A stretch of DNA of 64,000 nt, taken from Bacillus sp. FSL K6-3431. Its GTDB lineage: Bacteria > Bacillota > Bacilli > Bacillales > Bacillaceae_C. Shown here piece after piece: positions 8,710-17,105 of the stretch. The stretch spans positions 3,906,001-3,970,000 of the forward strand of contig NZ_JBBOCT010000001.1 in the NCBI RefSeq assembly GCF_038002605.1, in the 5' to 3' direction. Each line of letters starts with the position of its first letter. Positions within the stretch are counted from its first letter, which is position 1. The translations under genes and the position numbers were made by a program. Under the pieces are notes generated by a model. It was not told where the DNA came from. It saw only the letters and a program-made list of their open reading frames with translations, and made no database searches.

Positions 8710-8809
8710 AGAAGGAATTTATAAATGATATCTTGAAGTATTAAGTTATACCTGTTTTAAATGGACAATAGACAACAAATAGTTTGTATGTCTGAACAAG
8801 AAAAAAAGA

Positions 8810-9290
8810 TATAATAGATGAATATACCATACACTCTTTTACTGAGGGAAAACATGAAAATAAAAGTGAGGAGGAGCTATCTGAAAAATGGGAAAATCCT
8901 ATAGAGATTGCTAATATGCTATTAAGAAGGTTGACGAGAATAAAAGCATTTAAGAGTATGTTTACAGCACTGCTCTCAATTATGGGATTAGGTATAATGA
9001 ATTGTATTATTATTATAGTAAGTTTATTTGCACTATTATTACTTTTACCAATTATATTAGCTTATATAATTGGTGTACCTATCCTGATTCTATCTGCACT
9101 GATTTTAATTGTAATGGGACTTGTTAATGGATTGAGTACAATTGGCAGTGGAGAAATCCTTGAGTCTATAAAAGGGTTTATTATAGCTTCTCTTTTAGCA
9201 ATCCTATGGTATAGTAAAATTCCCTTTTATATTATTTATAAAATATTTGAGATGGAACATGTCAATTGCAAGGGGGAAGAAATTATTATT
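8810..9290 (+). pseudogene. DUF1700/HAAS-type membrane protein, 5' damaged
   Basis: The frame reads DEYTIHSFTEGKHENKSEEE, then LSEKWENPIEIANMLL, which matches the end of the HAAS signalling domain of DUF1700 proteins. Three hydrophobic segments follow (IMNCIIIIVSLFALLLLLP and others). The start of the HAAS helices is lost, and upstream stops break the frame. There is no stop codon before the following lipoprotein, so the frame from 8916 runs straight into it. Intact members associate with PadR-type regulators and envelope proteins. Confidence 0.55.
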
Positions 9291-9908
9291 ATGAGAAAAT
9301 TGTTTTTTAGTTTTTTAATTCTTTTTATATTAAGCGCATGTTCGCAGGGAGAAAATATTGACACTATAGAAGATGAAGATGAAGATGAAGTTCTTTCTAT
9401 ACAGGATGTGGAGATTCCTGATGTTATTTTTACCTCTGAAAAACAAGAAAGTGTAATAGACGAGGAAGAAATAAAATTAAGCATAAAAATATATCTAGAT
9501 AGCAATGAAGAATTATCGAATGCTAGCGAACCATTTCAAGATTATATATATGAAGAAAAGGAATTAAATATACAAGAGTTACAGAAACTAGATAAAATTA
9601 ACAAACTTACAAAAGAAAATGATGAGAATTTCTCTAACTATATCTTAAATAATACATTGCCTGAAGGTTATCAAGAAGAATCAAAGAGAATTAGCCGGTA
9701 CATTACAGCTGTAAATGAGACTCTTTATGAGATAGGTGAAATGTTCGATAATTTAACAAATGACGCAAGTGAAGGAGTTCTTCCAAAAGTAAATGTTAAA
9801 TCACTAATTGATAAAAGTGATGTAGTGAATGGAAGAGAACAGAAAAAAATAGAAGACTTCCTTGATAAAAAAAATATTAATACTAAAGCATTTGGACGGG
9901 AACATTAA
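9291..9908 (+). CDS. Acidic lipoprotein (NDxxF-type, tentative)
   Basis: This 205-residue protein begins with a lipoprotein signal peptide, MRKLFFSFLILFILSACSQG, with cysteine in an LSAC lipobox. An acidic linker (EDEDEDE) follows, then a helical domain with NDENFSNYILNNTLPEGYQ, ending at DKKNINTKAFGREH. The start at 9291 is chosen because of the signal peptide and the AAGGGGGAAG site; the frame is open upstream into the DUF1700-like remnant, which is probably decay rather than a true fusion. It should be anchored outside the membrane. The family name is from memory of the pattern. Confidence 0.7.
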   Translation: MRKLFFSFLILFILSACSQGENIDTIEDEDEDEVLSIQDVEIPDVIFTSEKQESVIDEEEIKLSIKIYLDSNEELSNASEPFQDYIYEEKELNIQELQKLDKINKLTKENDENFSNYILNNTLPEGYQEESKRISRYITAVNETLYEIGEMFDNLTNDASEGVLPKVNVKSLIDKSDVVNGREQKKIEDFLDKKNINTKAFGREH

Positions 9909-9927
9909 GAAAAAGAAAAGTAACAGA

Positions 9928-9986
9928 TGTAGCTTTGCAATAAAGTCGCGATGCTTACCCCCTTTGGATATGCTTTGTCTAAAGGG
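9928..9986. mobile_element. Right-type Tn7-like end (single motif) with hairpin
   Basis: TGTAGCTTTGCAATAAAGTC starts at 9928; it mirrors the inward reading of the left ends (TGTAGCTTTGGAATAAAG). A hairpin (CCCTTTGG...CTAAAGGG, 9958-9986) follows as at 8549. Only one motif is clear and no tnsA follows. The remaining gap to 10138 shows nothing else. Confidence 0.5.
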
Positions 9987-10138
9987 CCTATTTATGTTAA
10001 ATATGACATAACATTATTCAACAATTTGGCCATTTTGCATAATAAAGGAGTACATTTTACAGGAAATAGGGGATGCCTTTATTGAAAACGAACTCTCTTT
10101 TTTCTGCAATAGGGTCTATAATAAAGTAATAGTAATCA

Positions 10139-10182
10139 AAGCCTAATTTTCTCGGTATTATAAGCGAGAAATTAGGCTTTTT
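10139..10182. terminator. Terminator downstream of the DUF2089 operon
   Basis: AAGCCTAATTTCTCG-type arms (AAGCCTAATTTTCTC and GAGAAATTAGGCTT) form a strong hairpin with T-runs on both strands. It ends the minus-strand operon. Confidence 0.75.
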
Positions 10183-10223
10183 CTTCAAAATGCCAGTCAG
10201 TGGTCGGTGTATTCTATAATAAA

Positions 10224-10505
10224 TTATAGTCTAACCTTAACCTCAGTACCGTCCTTAGCTTTGACATCTACTAGCACGATCCCTTTATAATTTTTCAGTT
10301 CCTTGACGATAGGCTTTAGCGTTTTTTTGTCTATTAGTGGAAAGGTAAAGTCCAGTTTTTTTCTTTCGAAGTGCTCTTTTGTCCATTTGTTTGCATTTTG
10401 CTGAAAAAATTTTGAAGACAAAATTGAAATAACAATGTTCAAAATAGCATATGGAATTGGGATGGTAAACCGAACGTCTTTTGCTTTTACTTTTACATGC
10501 ATCAT
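10224..10505 (-). CDS. Hypothetical third protein of the DUF2089 operon
   Basis: This 93-residue protein begins MMHVKVKAKDVRFTIPIPYA, has one hydrophobic stretch (ILNIVISILSS) and a C-terminal segment ELKNYKGIVLVDVKAKDGTEVKVRL that repeats the closing pattern of its upstream neighbour (GDTVSVII). The longer frame from 10577 overlaps the upstream gene by 62 bp and is rejected. The start at 10505 lies 10 bp after the upstream stop, so translation is probably coupled. I do not recognise a named family; association with the membrane is possible. Confidence 0.6.
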   Translation of the reverse strand: MMHVKVKAKDVRFTIPIPYAILNIVISILSSKFFQQNANKWTKEHFERKKLDFTFPLIDKKTLKPIVKELKNYKGIVLVDVKAKDGTEVKVRL

Positions 10506-10515
10506 AAGCAAATCA

Positions 10516-10905
10516 CTAATCAATGATGACCGAAACGGTATCCCCGTTTGCCGATTTAATGTCAACAATTTGGCCATCTAATTCGTTTTCGATTGCTTCA
10601 ATAATAAGGCTTATGTCTATATCTTTAACGTATTTTTCCGATTGAGGAATACTCGCTGCGATGCTGTGTCCAGCCATTAATACTGCCTTGACAAGTTTTA
10701 TAGGCAAATTGACCATAACGTTATCATTTTCGGCCGATACAACACGAACCTTTAATATTTTATCTAAATATTTAGTCGGTTTGTCAAAAAGCTTATTACT
10801 TGTTTCTTCTTTCTCTTTTAATACTTGAATCAGTTCTGATCCCTTATCTGCATCAATCTTCCCTTCTTGAACCATTGTTAACACTCTTGTAATTTCCTCT
10901 TTCAT
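10516..10905 (-). CDS. SHOCT-like/YvlB-type protein
   Basis: The 129-residue protein starts with a short helical module, MKEEITRVLTMVQEGKIDAD, then KGSELIQVLKEKE, of the SHOCT-like type found at the N-terminus of YvlB-like proteins. The rest is an alpha/beta region ending DGQIVDIKSANGDTVSVIID. It lies 13 bp downstream of the DUF2089 gene and shares with it the helix pattern EGKI-x-ADKG / NGEITPEEA. These modules may let the operon proteins interact. The function is not known. Confidence 0.65.
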   Translation of the reverse strand: MKEEITRVLTMVQEGKIDADKGSELIQVLKEKEETSNKLFDKPTKYLDKILKVRVVSAENDNVMVNLPIKLVKAVLMAGHSIAASIPQSEKYVKDIDISLIIEAIENELDGQIVDIKSANGDTVSVIID

Positions 10906-10918
10906 GATAAATTCCTCC

Positions 10919-11284
10919 TTATTCCTTTTTTAAGAGCTTAATGGCTTCTTCTGGTGTGATTTCGCCATTTTCCAACATGGTGACAACTTTTTTCTCGTCT
11001 ACTTCATTTTTCTTCTTCTGCACATACCCAAGGGATGAAATGATGTCTGTTAGCTTGCCTCGAACCGTTGGATACGAAATCCCCAGTTCCTTTTCAACTT
11101 CTTTGATATTCCCTCTGCTTGTTAAAAATACTTCCACAAAATGAAGCTGATCCTTTGATAAGGATGCCAGCTTAGATAATTCAAACTCATTTTCAATCGT
11201 AGTGTGACAATGAGAGCACTGCAACTTTGTAATTTTCAATGTTTTACTGCAGACAGGACAATTTGTGATTACTTTATAAGCCAT
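10919..11284 (-). CDS. DUF2089 family protein (zinc ribbon plus HTH)
   Basis: The protein of 121 residues opens with a zinc ribbon, CPVCSKTLKITKLQCSHCHT (C-x2-C...C-x2-C), followed by an HTH-like region (ELGISYPTVRGKLTDIISSLGY) and a C-terminal short helical module (NGEITPEEAIKLLKKE). This is the DUF2089 layout and suggests a transcription regulator. The start at 11284 has AAGGAAGG upstream; the longer frame to 11329 reads through AT-rich promoter DNA. It is first in a three-gene operon and may regulate it. Confidence 0.8.
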   Translation of the reverse strand: MAYKVITNCPVCSKTLKITKLQCSHCHTTIENEFELSKLASLSKDQLHFVEVFLTSRGNIKEVEKELGISYPTVRGKLTDIISSLGYVQKKKNEVDEKKVVTMLENGEITPEEAIKLLKKE

Positions 11285-11499
11285 AATGAAATCCTTCCTT
11301 TTAGTTGATTCGATAATATTATATAACAAGGAATCAAAAAAATAAATAATAAAATTAATTTTTTTATTATAAAAATATAATAATGTTAATTCAATGTTTA
11401 ATATTATTGATTATCCATTTTCGTTATTCATTCAAGTATTATATTTATCATAATGGTTGAAATTGTAGACATTCCTCTGGGTGAAAATACACACAGTTA

Positions 11500-12060
11500 C
11501 ATAATGAGCACGATTACTTAGACTTGAGCTGCTGATTAATAATCCATGGATATTTGATATTAATATTCCAACTGGTGATAATTCAGCAGTTAGCATGGAT
11601 GTATTATTTAATGATTAGAACTTGAAAATTATTGGTCCCAGTTCTTTAATGCAAAAGTTCCTACCATATGTCGATGCTAAAGAAAATACACTTTCTTACT
11701 TAGGTGTAGTAAAAAATATTTTTGTTCTTAGAAATCTCAAAGAGCCCTTAAAAGTCATTGAAACAGATATGAAATTAGCTTGCAATACGATTTGTTATTA
11801 ATTACTGATGATTTTATAGAATGTCTACCCAAAGATAAGAAAGAGAATATTTGAAATGAGTACAAGAGGTTAAAAAAGAGCAGTGACAGAACAGTATATT
11901 TAGAATTGAATGATGAAATGGTTTCTTCTTGTTCTACCATAATGGAAGACAAGAATAGTGCCATGGTTATTGGTGTAGTTACAAATCCAAGGTTTAGAAA
12001 CATACAAGCCGGGTTTAACAACCTTTTATAATACATATCTTCTGCAAACGGGCGCATTTC
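11500..12060 (+). pseudogene. GNAT-type acetyltransferase, heavily degraded
   Basis: Plus-strand frames interrupted by several stops and shifts read FDINIPTGDNSAVSMDVLFN, then SSLMQKFLPYVDAKENTLSY, and finally ELNDEMVSSCSTIMEDKNSA followed by MVIGVVTNPRFRN. The last part matches the motif A strand of GNAT proteins that have an N-terminal helper domain (E-x-MVSTAST-x2-E...AMVVGV-x-T-x-P-x-YR). The acetyl-CoA loop and everything after it are missing. No enzyme can result. Confidence 0.5.
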
Positions 12061-12265
12061 TTAAAAAAGAGATGCGTCTATTTAAAAATCTAAAACCACG
12101 AGTGATTTGAATAGCAGCTGTCTCCACGAGAGGAAAGACCTCGATAACGGAAACAAAGACATCAATGTTGTAGTAAGTATTTTCAGGAAAAAACAAGTCT
12201 AGAATTTCCTTTTTATAGGGAGCCCGAGCATTCAACCCACTGATAAATGAAAACCCAAAGGGCAT
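12026..12265 (-). other. Unassigned open frame upstream of RNase J
   Basis: A minus-strand frame of 79 codons reads FGFSFISGLNARAPYKKEIL, then DLFFPENTYYNIDVFVSVIEVFPLVETAAIQITRGFRFL. Its composition is protein-like, so it could be a remnant of a real gene, but I recognise no family and see no ribosome site at its start. It overlaps the degraded GNAT frame at its C-terminal end. Confidence 0.3.
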
Positions 12266-12300
12266 ACTAAGATTAAATTTAAAGTGGGAGGATTATAAAT

Positions 12301-13971
12301 TTGAGTATAAAAGAGAATGCATTATCTATTTTCGCCTTAGGCGGGTTGAATGAAATCGGGAAAAATATGTATGCGATCGAATATTCAAACGATATCGTGA
12401 TTATCGACTGTGGCAATAAGTTTCCAGATGAAAGTTTATTAGGAGTTGATTTGATTATCCCTGATATAGCTTACTTAGTAGAAAATAAAGATAAAGTCAG
12501 GGCTTTAATTGTCACACATGGACATGAAGATCATATCGGGGGGATCCCGTTCTTTTTAAAAAAATTGCATGTACCCGTTTATGCCACACGCTTCACACTA
12601 GGATTAATTGAAATTAAATTAAAAGAACATAAACTTTTAAGAGAAAGCGAACTTGTTGAAATCAACTCAAACTCAAACTTGAAAATCGGAGAAATGAGTG
12701 TAAGTTTTTTTAAAGTGACCCATAGTATTCCTGATTGCTTGGGAATGGTTTTTCGCACACCAGAGGGTAATATTGTACATACAGGGGACTTCAAGTTCGA
12801 TTTAACCCCTGCGAATAATGAGCATTCGGATATTCATAAAATGGCTGAAATCGGCAAAGAAGGTGTTTTGCTTCTATTGTCTGAGAGTACCAATGCAGAA
12901 CGTCCTGGTTTGACCCCATCGGAACAAATGATAGGTGAACATCTGGAAGCAACTTTTATGAAAGCAGAACGCAAAGTTATTCTTTCTACCTTTGCTTCAA
13001 ATATTAGTCGCGTTCAGCAAGTCGTGAATGTAGCGCAAAAAACAAATCGAAAACTTGCGTTGCTTGGACGAAGTATGGTTAAGGTAGTAGCGGTTGCTAT
13101 GGATCGTGGTTATTTAACAGTTCCTGATGGAATGTTAATTGACCCACATGAAATCAATGAAATGGCTCCTGAAAAGGTGGCTATTTTATGCACGGGGAGT
13201 CAAGGAGAATCATTGGCGGCTCTTGCTCGCTTGTCCACTGGAGACTTTCGTGGTATCGACATTTTACCTGAAGATACGGTTATCATTGCAGCAGGTCCAA
13301 TCCCCGGGAATGAACGAAATGTCACCAGTATCGTAGACAACTTATTTGCACTTGGAGCCAAAGTGATTTATGGATCAGGAAGTACATCCGGAATGCATGT
13401 TTCTGGGCATGGTTATCAAGAAGATTTAAAACTAATGCTTACATTAATGAAACCAAAATATTTTATTCCTATTCACGGTGAATATAGAATGCTACACCAT
13501 CACCGTTTGTTAGCTGAATCCGTTGGGGTAGAGCAAGGAAACACGTTTATCATCAATAATGGTGATGTTGTCGATATTGAACATACCGTTGCCCGTCAGA
13601 CCCGGAAAATACCGGTTGGGAATATCTACGTAGACGGGGGGGACGTCGGAAATGTTGGGGAATTTGTGTTACGAGACCGCAAACAGCTTTCAGAGGATGG
13701 AATGCTCATGATTGTTTTAACTATAAGCAAAGCGGAAGGAAAACTAATTTCTGATCCAGATACCATTTCTCGAGGATTTGTGGATAGAGATTTCTCCGAA
13801 CTCCGGAAAGACGTTAATCGACTTACTATAGAAACTGTTAACGAGTTACAAGAAGCAAATAGAAATCAATGGAATGTAATGAAAAAGAAAATAAAAAAAT
13901 CAATACGACAATATGTATATACACATACTAAGAAAAAACCAATGATTGTTCCTATTCTTATTGAAATTTAA
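12301..13971 (+). CDS. Ribonuclease J paralogue
   Basis: At 556 residues this has the usual RNase J length and domain order: metallo-beta-lactamase, beta-CASP and C-terminal domain. Visible motifs are HGHEDHIGGIP (motif II, complete, so catalytically competent like J1 and unlike J2), HTGDFKFD, GRSM, STSGMHVSGHG and PKYFIPIHGEYRML. RNase J degrades and matures RNA from the 5' end in the cytoplasm. The start is TTG at 12301 with GGGAGG 8 bases upstream. The usual J1 neighbour (rpoY-type small subunit) is not here, and it stands alone in an accessory region, so I infer an extra copy. Confidence 0.9.
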   Translation: MSIKENALSIFALGGLNEIGKNMYAIEYSNDIVIIDCGNKFPDESLLGVDLIIPDIAYLVENKDKVRALIVTHGHEDHIGGIPFFLKKLHVPVYATRFTLGLIEIKLKEHKLLRESELVEINSNSNLKIGEMSVSFFKVTHSIPDCLGMVFRTPEGNIVHTGDFKFDLTPANNEHSDIHKMAEIGKEGVLLLLSESTNAERPGLTPSEQMIGEHLEATFMKAERKVILSTFASNISRVQQVVNVAQKTNRKLALLGRSMVKVVAVAMDRGYLTVPDGMLIDPHEINEMAPEKVAILCTGSQGESLAALARLSTGDFRGIDILPEDTVIIAAGPIPGNERNVTSIVDNLFALGAKVIYGSGSTSGMHVSGHGYQEDLKLMLTLMKPKYFIPIHGEYRMLHHHRLLAESVGVEQGNTFIINNGDVVDIEHTVARQTRKIPVGNIYVDGGDVGNVGEFVLRDRKQLSEDGMLMIVLTISKAEGKLISDPDTISRGFVDRDFSELRKDVNRLTIETVNELQEANRNQWNVMKKKIKKSIRQYVYTHTKKKPMIVPILIEI

Positions 13972-14015
13972 TAGGGGGGTATTTTTAAAAGTGAATTAAT
14001 TGAACTTCCACATCT

Positions 14016-14060
14016 GGCGCGATTCTTGAACTGACGTTTTAGTTTTAAATGACTTTATTA
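14016..14060. mobile_element. Fragment of a left-type end, variant B
   Basis: GGCGCGATTCTTGAA followed by TTTTAAATGACTTTATTA matches the inner part of the variant-B ends at 529 and 14772. Motifs 2 and 3 are missing. Confidence 0.4.
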
Positions 14061-14090
14061 AATTACTTATCAAAACCTAAATCATAAATA

Positions 14091-14138
14091 AAAAGGGATA
14101 ATACATATTATACATGACGAATATGTATCATCCCTTTT
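14091..14138. terminator. Bidirectional terminator between rnj and dinB
   Basis: AAAAGGGATAATACATATT and AATATGTATCATCCCTTTT form a long, nearly perfect stem between two convergent genes. Confidence 0.75.
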
Positions 14139-14179
14139 ACTTTTTCTTTCACAATCGCGACCTATTGCTTTAAATTTGT

Positions 14180-14689
14180 TTATCTGATTGCATAAAGATA
14201 GAAAACATAATCTGTTGGTACACTGGAGTAACCCAGTTGACGTAACATTGCCGTAAGATTTCCACGATGATAAGTGCCATGGTTTACAACATGCTGAACC
14301 AATTCGGAAAGATAAGTTTCTAAACGACCGTATTGAGGATGTTCGGGGAAAATTTCTTTATCCAAATCACTCTCATTGTTAAAAAAATCCTGATACTTCT
14401 TTGACAAATCATAAAACAGCGCTTCTATTTCTTCGAGTCCCTTATCCTTTGTCTTTTCTTGCGCCTGGATAATAGAAGCTTGAATCTCATCCATACTATC
14501 CTCTCGCATTACACCAAGATATATTGTATCCGCCTTATAAATATGAACAAGCGTCTCCGCAATTGAGGAAAAAACACTTTGAATTTCCCGATCATAAATA
14601 TCTTTCGGCAATTCATTCAATCGCACAAAAAACTTGTTGTTCGCCCAAACATGATAATCATACAACTGTAACGCATGATGCTTTTTCAT
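14180..14689 (-). CDS. DinB-family metalloprotein
   Basis: This 169-residue four-helix-bundle protein shows the DinB layout: LYDYHVWANNKFFVRL at the N-terminus (first metal histidine in helix 1 region), SIAETLVHIYKADTIYL, and QHVVNHGTYHRGNLTAMLRQLG carrying the H-x3-H motif. The three histidines fit metal binding as in DinB/YfiT enzymes, which use thiol cofactors such as bacillithiol; the substrate is unknown. The ATG at 14689 follows GAGAGAT. It is monocistronic and convergent with the RNase J gene. Confidence 0.85.
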   Translation of the reverse strand: MKKHHALQLYDYHVWANNKFFVRLNELPKDIYDREIQSVFSSIAETLVHIYKADTIYLGVMREDSMDEIQASIIQAQEKTKDKGLEEIEALFYDLSKKYQDFFNNESDLDKEIFPEHPQYGRLETYLSELVQHVVNHGTYHRGNLTAMLRQLGYSSVPTDYVFYLYAIR

Positions 14690-14771
14690 AAAAGATCTCT
14701 CCCTGTATAAGTTTTTCTACCTATATTTATTACTTCTGTTTTCATTGACAAAATCCTTTATTCTAAGCTGC

Positions 14772-14945
14772 CCCGATTGTTGTATAATCTTTAGATTTAA
14801 ATGACTGTATTGTTTTATTTTTGGTATAGAAAAAGTGTTTACATGGAATTAAAACAATATTATTTAACATCGCCCACATTTACGGACGGTGAAGTGTTAT
14901 CCGAGTTTATAGCATTGAAATTAAATACTTTAATGTCGTGGATCA
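14772..14945. mobile_element. Left-type Tn7-like end, variant B (degraded)
   Basis: CCCCGATTGTTG is followed by motifs at 14796 (TTTAAATGACTGTATTG), 14848 (ATTAAAACAATATTATTTA) and 14918 (AAATTAAATACTTTAAT). The right edge is unclear; TGTTGAATTAAAGTCACGAC follows within a few bases and may be a decayed right end. A 66-codon frame across it is an accident of the repeat. Confidence 0.45.
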
Positions 14946-15162
14946 TTGTTGAATTAAAGTCACGACGTTTACAAAAATGTTGCGATGCTCCACTCCTTTA
15001 AGTGACCTATCGGTAGCTGCAAAGTTAATGAGCAAAAGGTTGCGTTAATCCATGAAGGGTTAACGCAACCGTTTGTTGAATTAGTAGTAATCGTTATTGT
15101 ACTACCACAGCAGGATAGAAAAAATACTAATAGGGCTAATAAATATGTAGGGAGGGACTATA

Positions 15163-15657
15163 ATGGACCAAGTGAGACTTAGGATTATTGAAGAAAAGGA
15201 TATACGCTTCGTTCAAGAGTATGTGTCTAAAAAGGAAATTGCTGATACAACGAATGTACCTTATCCATATCCAAAAGATGGAGCAAGACAGTGGTATAAA
15301 ATTGTAAACGCAGAAAGAGAAAAAGGAAACCATTATCCTTTTGCAATCTTGTGTGATGAAGAATTTGCAGGAAGCATTTCGGTTAGAAAAGAAGATGAAG
15401 AGACAGGTGCAATAGATTATTGGGTCGCACCTGATTTCTGGAACAAAGGAATTGGAACGAAAGCAGTACACAAAGCGATTGATTTCGGCATTGAGGAATT
15501 AAAATTTAAAAAGTTTGAGACTTGTTGTCTTGTTGAAAATCCTAGTTCTGGAAGAGTGTTAGAGAAAAATGGTTTTAAACTTGTAAGAGAATTTCAGATA
15601 GCAAATAACGATAAACACGAAGGGAAAATTGCTAATTTATATAGATTGGAGATATAA
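15163..15657 (+). CDS. GNAT N-acetyltransferase (RimJ/RimL type)
   Basis: The 164-residue protein has the RimJ/RimL-like GNAT order: LRIIEEKDIRFVQEYVSKKE, GSISVRKEDEETGAIDYWVA, the acetyl-CoA loop region FWNKGIGTKAVHKAIDFG, and the ENPSSGRVLEKNGFKLV signature near the C-terminus. It transfers acetyl from acetyl-CoA to an amine; protein N-termini or a small molecule are possible substrates. GGAGGG lies 8 bases before the ATG. It is a single gene between two degraded transposon ends. Confidence 0.88.
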   Translation: MDQVRLRIIEEKDIRFVQEYVSKKEIADTTNVPYPYPKDGARQWYKIVNAEREKGNHYPFAILCDEEFAGSISVRKEDEETGAIDYWVAPDFWNKGIGTKAVHKAIDFGIEELKFKKFETCCLVENPSSGRVLEKNGFKLVREFQIANNDKHEGKIANLYRLEI

Positions 15658-15929
15658 ATGATGAACCTTATTCAAGTAATGGGTGCTTACATACAGTAAG
15701 TAATTATAGTTTTCAACGTAACAAAAATAGGATTTTATTTGGAGGGGTGGGTATGATAGGCTGGGATGCCTGATGAAACACCTGCTTTAGCCTTTCACGA
15801 CCAAATTACCCACAGAGGCTCCAAGTCAAAATCCTTAAATGCATACATTTACAATGATAAAAGGGTGCGCCATATCAATGTTTTGTGGCTGATACTGTAT
15901 ATAAATGTATTTAAATAGAAGGATTCGGA

Positions 15930-16085
15930 TTGGCATAAATGATCTAACTTTTTTACAAAAAATGATTCAATTGAATGTGTTAAAAGCGTGTTTTGAGCAG
16001 TGTTTTTTTCAAAAGCATGCTTTTTCTATTTGTACTTTTATCAGGTTTGTAGAGTTAATTTAATCTAACTTTTTACAAGGTTACA
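15930..16085. mobile_element. Left-type Tn7-like end, variant A (copy 6)
   Basis: Motif 1 at 15938-15960, a hairpin (AAAAGCGTGTTTTGA with AAAAGCATGC) at 15982-16025 with motif 2, and motif 3 at 16060-16077, ending AAGGTTACA at 16085. The hairpin arms have changed sequence but stay complementary. The next five bases are TCTGT, followed by TGG where TGT is expected. Confidence 0.6.
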
Positions 16086-16318
16086 TCTGTTGGAGGCATA
16101 TTTGTTTTGTATGAACCATAATCGCCAGTTTTAATTCGAAAAGAAAATATATTTTTTCACACATTGCCATCCTAGTCCTCTTTAAAGTTTGTAATCTTTC
16201 CATTAAGATGCATTTGTGCACTAACTCCTTTCAAACTTAAATAAATCCCTCACCTATGAAAGTTCTAAAGATATTTATTCAAAGCTCTAAGGATTTTATC
16301 TAAAGGGGTGTTTTTATA

Positions 16319-16507
16319 GTGAAAAAGAAAAAAACATCTCAGGTTGAAAAATGGAGTAGGGAACTCGTTAGTAAGAATAGAATGCTTCCAGGCCCAGCTG
16401 CTGTCGTGTCTTGTTCAAACTATTGTTCCATTAATGCAATGGCTTATCTTTTCTCTGTGCTGTCAATAACGGAAAAATTGAAAAAAACCATCCTATGGAA
16501 AGGATAG
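16319..16507 (+). pseudogene. Second tnsA-like start remnant
   Basis: The first residues MKKKKTSQVEKWSRE parallel MFKRKRTSKVDKWIKE at 8585, and the DNA just upstream (AAAGGGGTGTTTTTATA) matches that in front of the other remnant (GAAGGGGTGTTTTTTAT). The similarity stops after about 17 codons and the remaining frame has no recognisable content. It lies about 230 bp inside the left-right junction at 16085. Confidence 0.4.
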
Positions 16508-16679
16508 TTTGACTCGCTAGAGATTCTTTGTTTCTGTTATTGCTTTCCATTATTGCTTTCCATTATTGCTTAGACTAGTACTCCTTTCATTGTAAGACCT
16601 GAAATGTCACAGTTTTTTACATCCACGGCTCGTAGCTGCCAGCGATACTCTCTCCCAGCATGGTTGACTTCACTTCCCC

Positions 16680-17105
16680 CTATTTGACTGTGGCGTCTGA
16701 GTTTTGCTTCATTCTTATGCCCAGTATGATCAAGGTGACATAGATTACGATGGCAATCGAATCAATTAACGTATCCGTAAGCGCCGAAATGTCTTGAAAT
16801 GCAGTTATGCCAAGAATGACTATCAGTCGGACGATCAGAAGCGACACGATCGTCCATGCGGCAAACCGGATCTTCGATTGCTCGCTTTGGAATGACATGA
16901 AAATGAACACAATACCGAAGATCAGATTTTCCGCCGTGATGATGTGCCAAACATACATGAATACTGTTCGGGTATCCATGGCTATCGCATTCACGTGGAG
17001 CATCGGCAGCACAGCGGATTGCCCATTCCATGCGTGGGTAACGGAAAACAGTATCGCAAGAATGCCTGCAATCAGATAATAGAAATTCCTAACCTTGATG
17101 TCCAT
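16680..17105 (-). CDS. Small membrane protein of about four TM segments
   Basis: This 141-residue protein has four hydrophobic segments (FYYLIAGILAILFSVTHAW; VFMYVWHIITAENLIFGIVF; AAWTIVSLLIVRLIVILG; LIDSIAIVIYVTLIILGI) and a short charged tail. The start at 17105 has GAGGAGGGAT upstream and overlaps the end of the MerR gene by 17 bp, so the two are co-translated. The DNA is visibly richer in G and C than its surroundings, as is the partner gene, which points to transfer from a higher-GC Firmicute. The role is unknown; it is probably the target of the regulator. Confidence 0.7.
   Translation of the reverse strand: MDIKVRNFYYLIAGILAILFSVTHAWNGQSAVLPMLHVNAIAMDTRTVFMYVWHIITAENLIFGIVFIFMSFQSEQSKIRFAAWTIVSLLIVRLIVILGITAFQDISALTDTLIDSIAIVIYVTLIILGIRMKQNSDATVK

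Noticed and set aside
8916..9908. Single 330-residue fusion protein
   Set aside because: An internal start with ribosome site and a complete lipoprotein signal at 9291 make two separate units more likely.
14801..15001. Open frame of 66 codons
   Set aside because: It lies in the degraded variant-B transposon end, has no ribosome site and no protein-like composition.
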